Of a stretch of 64,000 nucleotides of DNA, positions 17,630 through 26,633 are shown piece by piece. The DNA comes from Sporosarcina sp. NCCP-2716 (GTDB lineage Bacteria; Bacillota; Bacilli; Bacillales_A; Planococcaceae): the NCBI RefSeq assembly GCF_023707985.1, contig NZ_BRCF01000001.1:183967-247966 (forward strand). The letters run 5' to 3'. The position numbers and the translations under genes were made by a program. Every line of letters begins with the position of its first letter. The first letter of the stretch is position 1. Below the pieces are notes generated by a model. It had not been told where the DNA came from, did no database searches, and saw nothing but the letters and a program-made list of their open reading frames with translations.

Positions 17630-18718
17630 ATGCATGTCCTGCATTTCACGTACCGGAACCTATTCATCTTTGCAGCAATCAGCCTGACTGCGGTCGGCGT
17701 TCTCTTCGTCCATTCGGCTGCAGCGTATTGGGGACAGATCCGTTATGCCGATACGGCGCCATTTGCCTTCAAGCAGCTCATCTACATAGGCGTTTCCATT
17801 ACGGTGGCTTATTTCATGATGAGAACGCCTCATCTGTCGAACGGGAAGTTTTGGACAGTCTTCTACGTTGCGGCTGTCGTGATGCTGGCGGCGGTGCTCG
17901 TGCCGGGCATCGGGGCGGTGCGCAACGGGTCGCAGAGCTGGATTGCACTCGGTCCCGTAAGCATCCAGCCCGCCGAGTTCGTGAAGGTGGCGCTGATCGG
18001 AAAACTCGCCATGGGCATGAAGCAGAAACCCGGCAGACGGATCTGGGACTGGCGGCATTTCGCACTGATCCTCCTGCCGTTCGCGCTCATCATGATGCAA
18101 CCTGACTTGGGATCAGCCGTCATAATGATCGTCGCCGCTTTCGTCGTTCTGTTTGCGGCTGGCTATCCGCTTTCCTTTTTCGCCTTTCTCGGGTTTGCAG
18201 GAGCCGGATCATTCGCTGCCCTCATCCTGGCAGCCCCTTATCGGCTGGACCGCATCAAGTCCTATATCGATCCGTGGAGCGACCCGCTCGGCAAAGGGTT
18301 CCAGGGGATCCAGTCGCTGTTCGCCATCGCGCCGGGCGGCCTGCTCGGACACGGATTCGGCAACAGCCGGCAGAAGTACCTGTACTTGCCGGAACCGCAG
18401 AACGACTTCATCTTTTCCATCATCGCGGAAGAAACCGGATTCCTCGGAGCTGCGGCGGTTCTCGCCCTGTTCGTCTGTCTGCTGATCGGCGGCTTCGGTA
18501 TCGCTGTGCGGACGACGGGCTGGCGTGAATGCCTCGTCGTCTCGGGCATGGTGTCCATCATCATCTTCCAGACGTTCCTGAATGTCGGGGTCGTATCAGG
18601 GCTTCTGCCGGTGACCGGGGTGACGCTGCCGTTCATCAGCTACGGGGGTTCCTCCATGCTGACGACGTGGCTTGCCGTAGGGACCATCTTGCATTTTTCA
18701 AGGAGAACAACAGATTGA
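17630..18718 (+). CDS. SEDS peptidoglycan glycosyltransferase FtsW/SpoVE
   Basis: A 362-residue multi-pass membrane protein with about ten helices of the SEDS family that polymerises lipid II with a partner class B PBP. Signature segments are GSQSWI, PAEFVKVALI, QPDLGSAVI, GLLGHGFGNSRQKYLYLPEPQNDFIFS and VTGVTLPFISYGGSS. In B. subtilis this position holds SpoVE and a vegetative FtsW lies elsewhere, so this copy could serve the cortex, the septum or both. Two SEDS partners (PBP2B, SpoVD) are encoded upstream. murG and murB, which normally follow, are absent. Confidence 0.92.
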   Translation: MHVLHFTYRNLFIFAAISLTAVGVLFVHSAAAYWGQIRYADTAPFAFKQLIYIGVSITVAYFMMRTPHLSNGKFWTVFYVAAVVMLAAVLVPGIGAVRNGSQSWIALGPVSIQPAEFVKVALIGKLAMGMKQKPGRRIWDWRHFALILLPFALIMMQPDLGSAVIMIVAAFVVLFAAGYPLSFFAFLGFAGAGSFAALILAAPYRLDRIKSYIDPWSDPLGKGFQGIQSLFAIAPGGLLGHGFGNSRQKYLYLPEPQNDFIFSIIAEETGFLGAAAVLALFVCLLIGGFGIAVRTTGWRECLVVSGMVSIIIFQTFLNVGVVSGLLPVTGVTLPFISYGGSSMLTTWLAVGTILHFSRRTTD

Positions 18719-19551
18719 GTGAAAAGGAGGGGGAGGAATTGGAAAAAGTAATCGACATCGAAGACCGGATTCCGTCCATGCGGAAGAAACGCCGCAAGAA
18801 GACCAATCGGAAATTCATCTTTGTCTTACTCGTGTTCGTGGCCGCACTCCTCGTCCTCCTTTACTTTCAATCTCAAATGAGCAAGATCGACAGCGTGGAA
18901 CTGAATAATACAGCTCTCCATGACCGTGACTATTATTTGAAGCAGGCAGGGCTCCGGGAAGGGGATTCCCTCTGGGGGTTCTCCGCAGCGGAAGCGGCCG
19001 GCCGGCTGACGGATACGGAAGGCGTGGAGAAGGCATCCGTCAGACGGAAGTGGCTCCGCACTGTGACGGTCGACATCGAGGAATGGAAACCGGTCGCCTG
19101 GGCGGAAACGAAAGGCACCTATGAATTCATCCTCGAGGACGGGGGACTGTTCGTCCCGGCTGCAGGAGCAGCGGCGGATATCCCGATCGCCATCGGCTTC
19201 AGCGATGAGACGATGAGGAAGCAGCTCGCTTCCCAGCTGCTCGGGCTGAATGATACCGTCTATGAGCTCATCTCGGAAGTGAGGCTGGCAGGCAAGGACA
19301 AGTCCGACAGTGTCGTCCTGTACATGGACGACGGCTATGAGGTCCACGCGTCGCTTGCGACACTCGCGGACAAGCTGTCGTACTACCCGGATATCGTGAA
19401 CGAACTGACCGGTTCTGAAAAAGGGGTCATCGATGTAGAAGTGGGCACTTATTTTACGCCGTACAGCAAAGTGTACGGGGATAGAAAAGCAGGTGAGGAA
19501 GATGACGGAACAGACGGAGCGGCAGACGGCACTGCAGACTCCGAGTCGTAA
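18715..19551 (+). CDS. divIB: Cell division protein DivIB (FtsQ)
   Basis: A bitopic septal protein that stabilises the FtsL-DivIC complex. The 278-residue protein has a charged cytoplasmic head, one transmembrane helix (about 35-53, IFVLLVFVAALLVLLYF), a POTRA domain beginning with the SKIDSVEL strand and a beta domain. Two TTG starts are possible. The one at 18715, behind AAGGAGA, overlaps the stop of the preceding gene and keeps the charged head seen in B. subtilis. The one at 18739, behind AGGAGGGGGAGGAA, starts directly at EKVIDIEDRIP. I use 18715. The 3' end overlaps ylxW by 50 bases. Confidence 0.9.
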   Translation: MSEKEGEELEKVIDIEDRIPSMRKKRRKKTNRKFIFVLLVFVAALLVLLYFQSQMSKIDSVELNNTALHDRDYYLKQAGLREGDSLWGFSAAEAAGRLTDTEGVEKASVRRKWLRTVTVDIEEWKPVAWAETKGTYEFILEDGGLFVPAAGAAADIPIAIGFSDETMRKQLASQLLGLNDTVYELISEVRLAGKDKSDSVVLYMDDGYEVHASLATLADKLSYYPDIVNELTGSEKGVIDVEVGTYFTPYSKVYGDRKAGEEDDGTDGAADGTADSES

Positions 19552-20251
19552 GAAAAGGAATAACCGGATGTGGTATGCGCTCGTCTTTCTCGTACTCGGT
19601 TTCATCCTCGCGTTTTCCTACCGTACGCTCGGCCCCGGATCCGAGGCCCAGCAGATCCAATCGGAAGCCGATGCCCGTGAAGAGACGTACCGGGCGGAGC
19701 TGATCGAACAGAAGGAACGGAACAAACAGCTGACAGAGGAAATAGCGTCGAAGCAGAAACGGATTGCCGAAGTCGAACAGGGACTGAGTGATTCGGAAGA
19801 AAACCACGACACGCTCGTCAAGGAAGCGAAAAGCCTCCGGCTGCTGCTCGGCGTCGTGCCTGCAGCGGGACAAGGGGTGCGCGTGTCGCTTGAAGACGGG
19901 GACTACGATCCTGCACAGCAGAATCCGAACGACTATATCGTTCACGAAAGTCAGGTGCTGACGGTCGTGAACGAACTGAAGATCGCCGGAGCCCAGGCGC
20001 TGTCGATCAACGGCCAGCGGTTGAATGCCAATTCGAGCATCAAATGCACAGGGCCGGTCATTGCGGTGGATGGACAGACCTTTCCGGCACCGTTCGTCAT
20101 CGAAGCGGTCGGCGACGTGGATGCGCTCAATTCCTCTTTGACGCTTAAAGGCGGCGTGATGGACACGCTGATGCTCGACAACATTGTAATGACGATTGAG
20201 AAGAAGAAGGAGATCATCATGCCGGCACTCCGGGAGGATGCACAAAGTTGA
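19502..20251 (+). CDS. ylxW: DUF881 family membrane protein (YlxW)
   Basis: A 249-residue protein of the DUF881 family, which stands in pairs between divIB and sbp in Bacillales and whose role is unknown. It has one N-terminal transmembrane helix (about 22-39), a long coiled coil (about 50-105, rich in Glu, Gln and Lys) and the globular DUF881 domain (GVRVSLEDGDY, NDYIVHESQVLTVVNELKIAGAQALSING in outline). ATG 19502 behind AGGTGAGG is preferred to the GTG at 19493. It overlaps divIB by 50 bases. Confidence 0.85.
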   Translation: MTEQTERQTALQTPSRKKRNNRMWYALVFLVLGFILAFSYRTLGPGSEAQQIQSEADAREETYRAELIEQKERNKQLTEEIASKQKRIAEVEQGLSDSEENHDTLVKEAKSLRLLLGVVPAAGQGVRVSLEDGDYDPAQQNPNDYIVHESQVLTVVNELKIAGAQALSINGQRLNANSSIKCTGPVIAVDGQTFPAPFVIEAVGDVDALNSSLTLKGGVMDTLMLDNIVMTIEKKKEIIMPALREDAQS

Positions 20252-20276
20252 AGGCGGCGAAAGGAGAGGGGCGGGT

Positions 20277-20990
20277 ATGAGACGTAAATGGATGTTCAGT
20301 ATCATCCTGCTGATTGTCGGCTTCATGGTGGCCGTCCAGTACAATACGGTACAGCAGCCGGCAGAGCGGGATACACGGGACATTTGGGCCATCCGCAACG
20401 AACTGGCGAAAGAGCGGAAACTCCATAACGACCTGCTGACTGAAGTGCGGGGGCTGGATGATACGCTCGCCAAGTACGAAACCTCGGAAGAAGGGGAAGC
20501 GGGACAGGCCCTGGCGGACACGGTGAGGGATCTCCATGAACAGGCCGGCATGTCCGATAAGACCGGACCCGGCATCGTCATCGACGTCATCCCGTCCGAC
20601 GAAAGCATCGCTCTCGGCACCCCGCTCCACGAGGTGAGCCCTGAACTGCTGACCCGCTTCGTCAATGAAGCGAACCGTTTCAAGGATATCGATATGGAAA
20701 TCGACGGGAAACGGATCACCGCGCTGAGCGCCATCCGGGATATCAACGGAGAGACGACGGTCAATGGACTGCCGGTCGAACTGCCGCCATTCCAGATCAA
20801 GATCATCTCCTCCGACTTGAAGAACAGTGAGAAACTTTACAACTTCCTGCAGTCATCCTCCATACTGGATGACTTCTACCTGGATGATTTCGTGCTGGAG
20901 ATCAGCGAGCCTGCTGACGGGATTTCGATCAGCGGGCGGACGGACCAGCCGGGTAACCGATTTTTGAAAGAACTGCCAAAGGGGGGCTGA
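20277..20990 (+). CDS. ylxX: DUF881 family membrane protein (YlxX)
   Basis: A second DUF881 protein, 237 residues, with the same plan as its neighbour: transmembrane helix (about 5-22), coiled coil (about 35-80), then a DUF881 domain (GPGIVIDVIP, LLTRFVNEANRFKDIDMEI, INGETTVNG). ATG 20277 behind AAGGAGAGGGG gives the length of B. subtilis YlxX (237). The tandem pair is probably an old duplication. Its surface position and location in the dcw cluster suggest a link with division or envelope, but no activity is established. Confidence 0.85.
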   Translation: MRRKWMFSIILLIVGFMVAVQYNTVQQPAERDTRDIWAIRNELAKERKLHNDLLTEVRGLDDTLAKYETSEEGEAGQALADTVRDLHEQAGMSDKTGPGIVIDVIPSDESIALGTPLHEVSPELLTRFVNEANRFKDIDMEIDGKRITALSAIRDINGETTVNGLPVELPPFQIKIISSDLKNSEKLYNFLQSSSILDDFYLDDFVLEISEPADGISISGRTDQPGNRFLKELPKGG

Positions 20991-20992
20991 CC

Positions 20993-21361
20993 ATGTGGCT
21001 GCCGATACTCGGACTGATTCTCGGCGTATCACTCGGATTCCTTTCGGATATCCAAATACCGCAAGAATATGGAAACTACTTATCCATCGCAGTTCTCGCT
21101 GCATTGGACACGCTGTTAGGAGGGATCCGCGCGCACTTGCAGCGTGTGTATGACGACCTCGTCTTCATCACCGGGTTCTTCTTCAACATCCTGCTGGCAG
21201 CAGCGCTTGCATTCCTCGGTGTCCATTTGGGTGTCGACTTATACTTGGCTGCCATCTTTGCATTCGGTGTCCGGTTATTCCAGAACTTAGCTGTCATCCG
21301 GCGGGTGCTCCTGACGAAATGGTCGGAGATCCGGAAAGTTTCTGAGACAAATAATTCATAA
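20993..21361 (+). CDS. sbp: Small basic membrane protein Sbp (DUF1290)
   Basis: A 122-residue membrane protein with about three transmembrane helices and the DUF1290 core: IPQEYGNYLSIAVLAALDT, LGGIRA, FFFNILLAAALAFLG, GVRLFQNLAVIRR. It follows ylxX after two bases and lies upstream of ftsA as in B. subtilis. Function is unknown; its conserved position suggests a division-related or envelope role. Confidence 0.9.
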   Translation: MWLPILGLILGVSLGFLSDIQIPQEYGNYLSIAVLAALDTLLGGIRAHLQRVYDDLVFITGFFFNILLAAALAFLGVHLGVDLYLAAIFAFGVRLFQNLAVIRRVLLTKWSEIRKVSETNNS

Positions 21362-21395
21362 TGAGAGGATTTCGAGAGGAGATGGCGAAAATATT

Positions 21396-21424
21396 TAGAC
21401 AACGCAGTCACAATACAATAGAAT
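21396..21424 (+). promoter_or_regulatory. Probable sigma-A promoter for ftsA-ftsZ
   Basis: TAGACA (21396-21401), 17 bases, TAGAAT (21419-21424), 31 bases before the ftsA ATG. ftsAZ promoters in this gap are known in B. subtilis. Confidence 0.6.
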
Positions 21425-21455
21425 GGAAGAAGAGCCATAATGGGAGGTGCCAAAG

Positions 21456-22733
21456 ATGAGTCAGTCAACTATATATGTATCACTCGACATCGGGTCCTCC
21501 ACTATCAAAGTCCTAATTGGTGAGGTGGATGGCGGATCCCTCCACGTGATCGGGGTGGGCAACGTCCAATCCGCCGGCATCCGGAAAGGCTCAATCGTGG
21601 ATATCGATGCCACGGTCCAGTCGATCCGCAAAGCGGTGGATCAGGCGGAGCGCATGACTGGTCTGAGCGTCCACGAAGTCGTCGTCGGCATCCCGTCGAA
21701 CGGCGTGACACTCCACGACGTCAAAGGGGTCGTCGCCGTCAACTCGGACAACCGTGAAATCACCGATGATGAGCTGGACCGGGTCATGGAGTCCGCTCAA
21801 GTCATGTCGGTTGCACCGGAACGCGAAATTGTCAATATCATTCCGAAACAATTCATCGTCGATGATTACGACGAAATAAAAGACCCGCGCGGCATGATCG
21901 GAGTCCGTCTCGAAATGGACGGCACGATGATCACGACTTCCAAGACGCTCGTGCACAATATTTTACGCTGCGTGGAACGGGCGGGGCTGTCCATCCGGGA
22001 AATCTACCTGCAGCCGCTTGCGGCAGGCACATTCGCGCTGACCGAAGATGAGATGAACCATGGTACGGCGTTCATCGACATCGGCGGCGGCTCGACCACG
22101 GTTTCCGTCTTCTGGGAAAACCGCTTCGCAGCAACGGCAGTCGTGCCGGTCGGCGGTGATCATATTACGAAAGACCTGTCCATCATCCTGAAAACACCGA
22201 CGGAACAGGCAAGGAAGATCAAGCATCAGTACGGTCACGCGTATTACGACGACGCTTCAGACGACGAGCTGTTCGAAGTCCCGGTGATCGGCGCAGATAC
22301 AAAAGACCAGTACAGCCAAAAATACATATCGGAGATCATCGGTGTCCGTCTTGAAGAGCTGTTCGACCTCGTTCTTGAAGAACTGTACCGGATGGGCATT
22401 CGCGATCTTCCCGGTGGTGTTGTGCTGACAGGCGGTACAACTAAAATGGACGGCATCCTCCAGCTGGCGCGCCACGTCCTGAATACACGCGTCCGCATCT
22501 ACACGCCTGAGTATATCGGCGTGCGGGAGCCGATGTATTCGACGGCGGTCGGCCTGATCAGGTACGCGAGCATGGAAGACGCATTCTTCGGCTATGCCGG
22601 ATCCGGCTCTGTCGGACACGCTAGCGAGGAGACGGCTGTCGCCGCTCCTGCGAGGAAGAACCAGGAACCGAAAGAGCCGAAAGAGTCGATCCTCGGCAAA
22701 ACAAAACGCTTTTTCGACAGCTTTTTTGAATAA
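21456..22733 (+). CDS. ftsA: Cell division protein FtsA
   Basis: Actin-like ATPase that tethers FtsZ to the membrane. The 425-residue protein shows the phosphate-1 motif VSLDIGSSTIKV, the adenosine-side motif FIDIGGGSTTVSVF, the late motif GGVVLTGGTTKMDG and a C-terminal amphipathic membrane helix (ILGKTKRFFDSFFE). ATG 21456 behind GGGAGGTG is preferred to a GTG nine bases earlier. ftsZ follows after 48 bases. Confidence 0.97.
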   Translation: MSQSTIYVSLDIGSSTIKVLIGEVDGGSLHVIGVGNVQSAGIRKGSIVDIDATVQSIRKAVDQAERMTGLSVHEVVVGIPSNGVTLHDVKGVVAVNSDNREITDDELDRVMESAQVMSVAPEREIVNIIPKQFIVDDYDEIKDPRGMIGVRLEMDGTMITTSKTLVHNILRCVERAGLSIREIYLQPLAAGTFALTEDEMNHGTAFIDIGGGSTTVSVFWENRFAATAVVPVGGDHITKDLSIILKTPTEQARKIKHQYGHAYYDDASDDELFEVPVIGADTKDQYSQKYISEIIGVRLEELFDLVLEELYRMGIRDLPGGVVLTGGTTKMDGILQLARHVLNTRVRIYTPEYIGVREPMYSTAVGLIRYASMEDAFFGYAGSGSVGHASEETAVAAPARKNQEPKEPKESILGKTKRFFDSFFE

Positions 22734-22781
22734 TGATGATGAATCCCACTGGAGAAGTTGAATGATTAGGAGGAAAAAAAG

Positions 22782-23969
22782 ATGCTAGAGTTTGATACGA
22801 ATATCGAAGCGCTCGCAGTCATCAAAGTTATCGGGGTAGGTGGCGGCGGAAACAACGCGGTCAACCGGATGATTGAGCATGGTGTGCAGGGCGTCGAGTT
22901 CATCGCCGTCAATACGGATGCACAGGCGCTCAACCTGTCGCAGGCTGAAGTGAAATTGCAGATCGGTGGCAAGCTGACACGCGGACTTGGTGCAGGCGCC
23001 AATCCGGAAGTCGGCAAGAAGGCTGCCGAAGAAAGCCGCGAACAGCTCGAAGAAGCGCTTCGCGGAGCCGACATGGTGTTCGTCACTGCCGGCATGGGCG
23101 GCGGGACAGGCACAGGTGCCGCTCCTGTCATCGCGCAGGTCGCGAAGGATCTTGGCGCACTGACGGTCGGTGTCGTCACACGCCCGTTCACGTTCGAAGG
23201 ACGCAAACGTTCTACACAGGCCATCGGCGGTATTACGGCGATGAAAGAATCCGTCGATACGCTGATCGTCATCCCGAACGATAAGCTGCTTGAGATCGTC
23301 GATAAGAACACACCGATGCTCGAAGCATTCCGGGAAGCGGACAACGTGCTCCGTCAGGGTGTCCAGGGTATTTCCGACCTGATCGCCGTCCCTGGGCTCA
23401 TCAACCTCGACTTCGCCGATGTGAAGACGATCATGTCGAACAAAGGATCCGCCCTGATGGGGATCGGCATGTCGACAGGGGAGAACCGGGCGTCGGAAGC
23501 AGCGAAGAAAGCCATTTCCAGCCCGCTGCTCGAAACGTCGATCGACGGAGCGAAAGGTGTGCTCATGAATATCACCGGCGGCTCGAACCTCAGCCTGTTC
23601 GAAGTGCAGGAAGCGGCCGACATCGTAGCGTCGGCTTCCGATGAAGATGTCAACATGATCTTCGGATCGGTCATCAACGACGACTTGAAAGACGAAATCA
23701 TCGTGACGGTCATCGCGACCGGTTTCACGGATGATCAGATAACGGCAACACGGAGCAGCCGGACATCCGGATACGGCGGCATCCGCCAGCGTGAACAGCA
23801 GGCACCGCAGACGCACGCACCGCAACAGCAGCAGCATCAGGCCCCGCGTCATGAGGAGCCACAGCACCATCAGCCTGCCCAGCAGGAACCTGTCAGAAGC
23901 CAGCAGCAGCAGCCGCAGGACGAAGGTCTGGACATTCCGACCTTCCTGCGCAACCGCCGCCGTAAATAA
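22782..23969 (+). CDS. ftsZ: Cell division protein FtsZ
   Basis: Tubulin-like GTPase forming the Z-ring. In the 395 residues: [13 protein letters not shown] near the N-terminus, the GTP signature [10 protein letters not shown] (about residues 107-116), the T7-loop region [11 protein letters not shown], a Gln/His/Pro-rich linker (about 330-380) and the conserved C-terminal peptide [13 protein letters not shown] that binds FtsA and SepF. ATG 22782 follows TTAGGAGGAAAAAA. The linker is unusually rich in Gln and His, a variable feature of the family. A strong terminator ends the cluster. Confidence 0.98.
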   Translation: MLEFDTNIEALAVIKVIGVGGGGNNAVNRMIEHGVQGVEFIAVNTDAQALNLSQAEVKLQIGGKLTRGLGAGANPEVGKKAAEESREQLEEALRGADMVFVTAGMGGGTGTGAAPVIAQVAKDLGALTVGVVTRPFTFEGRKRSTQAIGGITAMKESVDTLIVIPNDKLLEIVDKNTPMLEAFREADNVLRQGVQGISDLIAVPGLINLDFADVKTIMSNKGSALMGIGMSTGENRASEAAKKAISSPLLETSIDGAKGVLMNITGGSNLSLFEVQEAADIVASASDEDVNMIFGSVINDDLKDEIIVTVIATGFTDDQITATRSSRTSGYGGIRQREQQAPQTHAPQQQQHQAPRHEEPQHHQPAQQEPVRSQQQQPQDEGLDIPTFLRNRRRK

Positions 23970-23985
23970 CTCTTGAACAAGAACA

Positions 23986-24014
23986 GCCCCCGACTAAGAT
24001 GTCGGGGGTTTTTT
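23986..24014 (+). terminator. Terminator after ftsZ
   Basis: CCCCCGAC / GTCGGGGG hairpin with a six-base loop and TTTTTT. It marks the 3' end of the dcw cluster. Confidence 0.94.
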
Positions 24015-24032
24015 CACGTTTCCCATTCGTTT

Positions 24033-24095
24033 CCTGTCGAACTTTTCTGCGGGATCGGTACGCGAAGTGACAAAACTTTCGGATCTGCCGTGATA
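24033..24095 (+). promoter_or_regulatory. Candidate Spo0A-controlled promoter of spoIIGA-sigE
   Basis: CCTGTCGAA (24033-24041) matches seven of nine bases of the Spo0A box TTTGTCGAA, and GTGACAAAAC near 24068 resembles a reversed box. GTGACA followed about 18-19 bases later by GATACC could be the core promoter. In B. subtilis spoIIG is a Spo0A-activated sigma-A promoter with unusual spacing, so this reading fits; the match is imperfect. Confidence 0.4.
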
Positions 24096-24120
24096 CCCTT
24101 GCAAGCAAGGAGGACAGCCT

Positions 24121-24972
24121 ATGTATGGAGAAATCATGATCCTGGTCAATCTCATGTTCAACTACGCGGTGCTGGCGTTCGCAAACGCAGCCGGACGGAC
24201 ACGCATCAGCAGGAAACGCCTGCTGCTTGCTTCGCTCACCGGTGCGCTGCCTGCCGCAGTATATCCCGGATCGATCACCGCTTCCTGCATAGCGCTGTTC
24301 GCCATGGTCGGCACGGCATTCGGCTTCTCGCGGAAGCGCATGGCAGGAGGTGCGGGATATGTGCTGATGGGCGCGCTGCTTGCCGGCGGTCTGCTCACCG
24401 CTCTTCCGGTGGGCGAATGGGGCAGAGGCGGACAGTTCCGGCTCGTGCTCTGTGCGGGACTGGCATTCACCGTCCTGCAGCTCGTAAAGGGGAAATGGCT
24501 GTCCGTCCGCCAGCTGAGCAGGCTGTCGGAGTTCCGGTGCACATCCCGCCTGGAGCTGTTCGGCAGCCATGTCCCGCTGGATGTATTCATCGATACGGGG
24601 AACAGCTGCACGGAACCGCTGTCGGGGGAGGCTGTCCATTTCGTCTCCCTGAGAGCCGTGAGATCCATCATTCCTGACGACCTGCTCGCCTGCCTGCAAA
24701 AGACTGATTCTTCGGGCATCCCGAATTTGAAGGAGTTCCCGGAAGAGTTCCGCAGTCTCCTGCGCCTTATCCGGATCCAGACAGTGGACGGTGCCGGCTG
24801 GGCGGCAGGGATCCGGTTCGGTGCCTGGGAACTGGAAGGGAACCGGCTGCTCGATCCCGGCTTCATCGTCCTGACAGCGGATGATGCCCGGTATCCGCAT
24901 CAGGCATCCGCAATCTTACATGTCTCTGCCTTGGAAACGACAGAAGAAAGGGGAATGGCGCATGCTACATGA
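24121..24972 (+). CDS. spoIIGA: Pro-sigma-E processing aspartic protease SpoIIGA
   Basis: Membrane protease that cleaves the pro-sequence of sigma-E in the mother cell after polar septation. The 283-residue protein (B. subtilis 309) has five or so N-terminal transmembrane helices within about residues 1-130 and a cytosolic domain with the aspartyl protease signature FIDTGNSC. It starts [15 protein letters not shown] at ATG 24121 behind AAGGAGGACAG. Its last codons overlap sigE, so enzyme and substrate are translated together. Confidence 0.93.
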   Translation: MYGEIMILVNLMFNYAVLAFANAAGRTRISRKRLLLASLTGALPAAVYPGSITASCIALFAMVGTAFGFSRKRMAGGAGYVLMGALLAGGLLTALPVGEWGRGGQFRLVLCAGLAFTVLQLVKGKWLSVRQLSRLSEFRCTSRLELFGSHVPLDVFIDTGNSCTEPLSGEAVHFVSLRAVRSIIPDDLLACLQKTDSSGIPNLKEFPEEFRSLLRLIRIQTVDGAGWAAGIRFGAWELEGNRLLDPGFIVLTADDARYPHQASAILHVSALETTEERGMAHAT

Positions 24973-25672
24973 ATTGAAGAAATGGATGGCGGTCCTTGCG
25001 GGGTTCTTCAAAAAGAAGAATGGGACGTACTACATCGGCGGTCACGAATCGCTGCCGAAGCCGCTGACACGGGAAGAGGAAGCGGAAACGATCGCCGCCT
25101 ACATGGCAGGCGACCAGCAGGCACGCGACCGGCTGATCGAAAAGAACCTGCGGCTGGTCGTCTATATCGCACGGCGGTTCGATAATACGAATACGCATAT
25201 CGAGGACCTGATCAGCATCGGGGCGATCGGGCTGATCAAAGCGATCGAGACGTTCAAAAGCGACAAGAACATCAAGCTCGCCACATATGCTTCCCGCTGC
25301 ATCGAGAACGAAATCCTCATGCACCTTCGGAAAACGAACAGGCTCCGTTCGGAAATCTCGTTCGATGAGCCGCTCAATTCGGATGCGGACGGCAACGAAC
25401 TGCTTTTGTCGGACATCCTCGGCACGGATGAAGATATCATTACAGACGACGTCGAAAAGAAGATGGAGCGGCAGCATATGATCGAAGCCGTCACGACCTT
25501 GAGCGAACGTGAACGGCACATCATGGAATGCCGGTTCGGCCTGACGGGCAAGGTGGAGATGACGCAGAAGGAAGTGGCCGATCTGCTCGGCATTTCCCAG
25601 TCCTATATCTCCCGTCTCGAAAAGAAAATCATCGCTGATCTGCGTGAGCGTCTGAACCAGCCGATCGTCTGA
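24962..25672 (+). CDS. sigE: RNA polymerase sporulation sigma factor sigma-E (precursor)
   Basis: Mother-cell early sigma factor made as an inactive precursor. The 236-residue protein carries a hydrophobic/basic pro-sequence of about 20-27 residues ending near NGTYYIGG, the region where SpoIIGA cuts, followed by sigma region 2 ([28 protein letters not shown]) and region 4 with a helix-turn-helix ([22 protein letters not shown]). ATG 24962 overlaps the end of spoIIGA by 11 bases; the longer reading from 24881 lies inside spoIIGA. Confidence 0.95.
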   Translation: MLHELKKWMAVLAGFFKKKNGTYYIGGHESLPKPLTREEEAETIAAYMAGDQQARDRLIEKNLRLVVYIARRFDNTNTHIEDLISIGAIGLIKAIETFKSDKNIKLATYASRCIENEILMHLRKTNRLRSEISFDEPLNSDADGNELLLSDILGTDEDIITDDVEKKMERQHMIEAVTTLSERERHIMECRFGLTGKVEMTQKEVADLLGISQSYISRLEKKIIADLRERLNQPIV

Positions 25673-25699
25673 TGGTTGAAATTGGCGTTTCGTGAAACC

Positions 25700-25728
25700 G
25701 CATAGAACCCCACTCGGAGGATAAGCTA
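25700..25728 (+). promoter_or_regulatory. Candidate forespore (sigma-F/sigma-G) promoter for sigG
   Basis: GCATA (25700-25704) resembles the -35 of forespore sigma factors and is followed after about 14-15 bases by GGATAAGCTA. The GGATA-AGC-TATCC segment is itself an inverted repeat. Spacing and -10 match are only moderate. CCGCATAGAA here recurs exactly before ylmC at 26598. Confidence 0.35.
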
Positions 25729-25765
25729 TCCTGTACAGTCATCTACAGAATACGGAGGAATTCAG

Positions 25766-26551
25766 ATGGTACGTACAAGAGTGGAAATTTGCGGTATCGA
25801 TACATCTACTTTGCCGCTTCTGTCGAGTGAGGCCATGAAAGAGACATTCATCCGTCTGCAAAGCGGAGATGAGTCTGCGAGGGACGAATTGGTGACCGCC
25901 AATCTCCGGCTCGTACTTAGCCTGGTACAGCGGTTCGCCTATCGCGGGGAACCGGCAGACGATCTGTTCCAGGTCGGCTGCGTAGGATTACTGAAGTCGA
26001 TCGACAACTTCGATTTAAAACATAACGTCCGGTTTTCAACATACGCTGTCCCGATGATTGTCGGGGAGATCAAGCGGCATCTGCGCGATCATCATTCCGT
26101 CCGCGTATCCCGCTCTTTGCGGGACATCGCCTACAAAGCGATCCGTGCCAAAGAAGCGTTCATCAACGAGCATCAGCGGGAGCCCCGGATCTCGGATCTG
26201 GCCGCGCTGACCGAAATCCCCGAAGAGGACATCCTGCTCGCACTCGACGCCATCCAGGACCCGATGTCGCTGCATGAGCCGATGAACGGTGACGGCGGCG
26301 ATCCGGTCTACATGATGGATCAGCTGCACGACAAAACGGTATCCGAAGAACGCTGGCTCACCTATGTGTCCATGAAGGAGACGATGACGGAACTGGACGG
26401 CCGCCAGCAGCTGATCCTGTCCAAGCGCTTCTACCTCGGCCAGACACAAACCGAAATCGCACGGGAGCTCGGCATTTCGCAGGCCCAGATATCCCGCCTC
26501 GAGAAACAGGCGATCGCCCAGATCCGGGCAGGGATGGAACAAAGTAAATAG
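25766..26551 (+). CDS. sigG: RNA polymerase sporulation sigma factor sigma-G
   Basis: Late forespore-specific sigma factor. The 261 residues (B. subtilis 260) include the conserved head VEICGIDTSTLPLLSS, region 2 (LRLVLSLVQRF, DLFQVGCVGLLKSIDNFD), region 3 and the region 4 helix-turn-helix (TQTEIARELGISQAQISRLEKQ). ATG 25766 follows ACGGAGGAATTC. It lies 93 bases downstream of sigE with a possible own promoter, and ends in a terminator. Confidence 0.97.
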   Translation: MVRTRVEICGIDTSTLPLLSSEAMKETFIRLQSGDESARDELVTANLRLVLSLVQRFAYRGEPADDLFQVGCVGLLKSIDNFDLKHNVRFSTYAVPMIVGEIKRHLRDHHSVRVSRSLRDIAYKAIRAKEAFINEHQREPRISDLAALTEIPEEDILLALDAIQDPMSLHEPMNGDGGDPVYMMDQLHDKTVSEERWLTYVSMKETMTELDGRQQLILSKRFYLGQTQTEIARELGISQAQISRLEKQAIAQIRAGMEQSK

Positions 26552-26557
26552 ACACCA

Positions 26558-26588
26558 GCGCAATGTGCACGGCACATTGCGTTTTTTC
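26558..26588 (+). terminator. Terminator after sigG
   Basis: CGCAATGTGC / GCACATTGCG perfect ten-pair stem with a one-to-three-base loop and TTTTTT. Confidence 0.94.
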
Positions 26589-26597
26589 TTTACGTTT

Positions 26598-26633
26598 CCG
26601 CATAGAATGTGACAAAGGAGGGGTTCTATGCGG
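26598..26633 (+). repeat. Ten-base inverted repeat enclosing the ylmC ribosome site
   Basis: CCGCATAGAA (26598-26607) and TTCTATGCGG (26624-26633) are perfect complements. The 16-base loop contains the ribosome site AAAGGAGGGG, and the right arm includes the ylmC ATG at 26628. In RNA the start codon would be paired and the ribosome site exposed in the loop. Confidence 0.8.

Noticed and set aside
22785-23870. A 361-codon minus-strand frame opposite ftsZ
   Set aside because: Composition (many His, Arg, Asp) is that of an antisense shadow, and ftsZ on the plus strand is certain.
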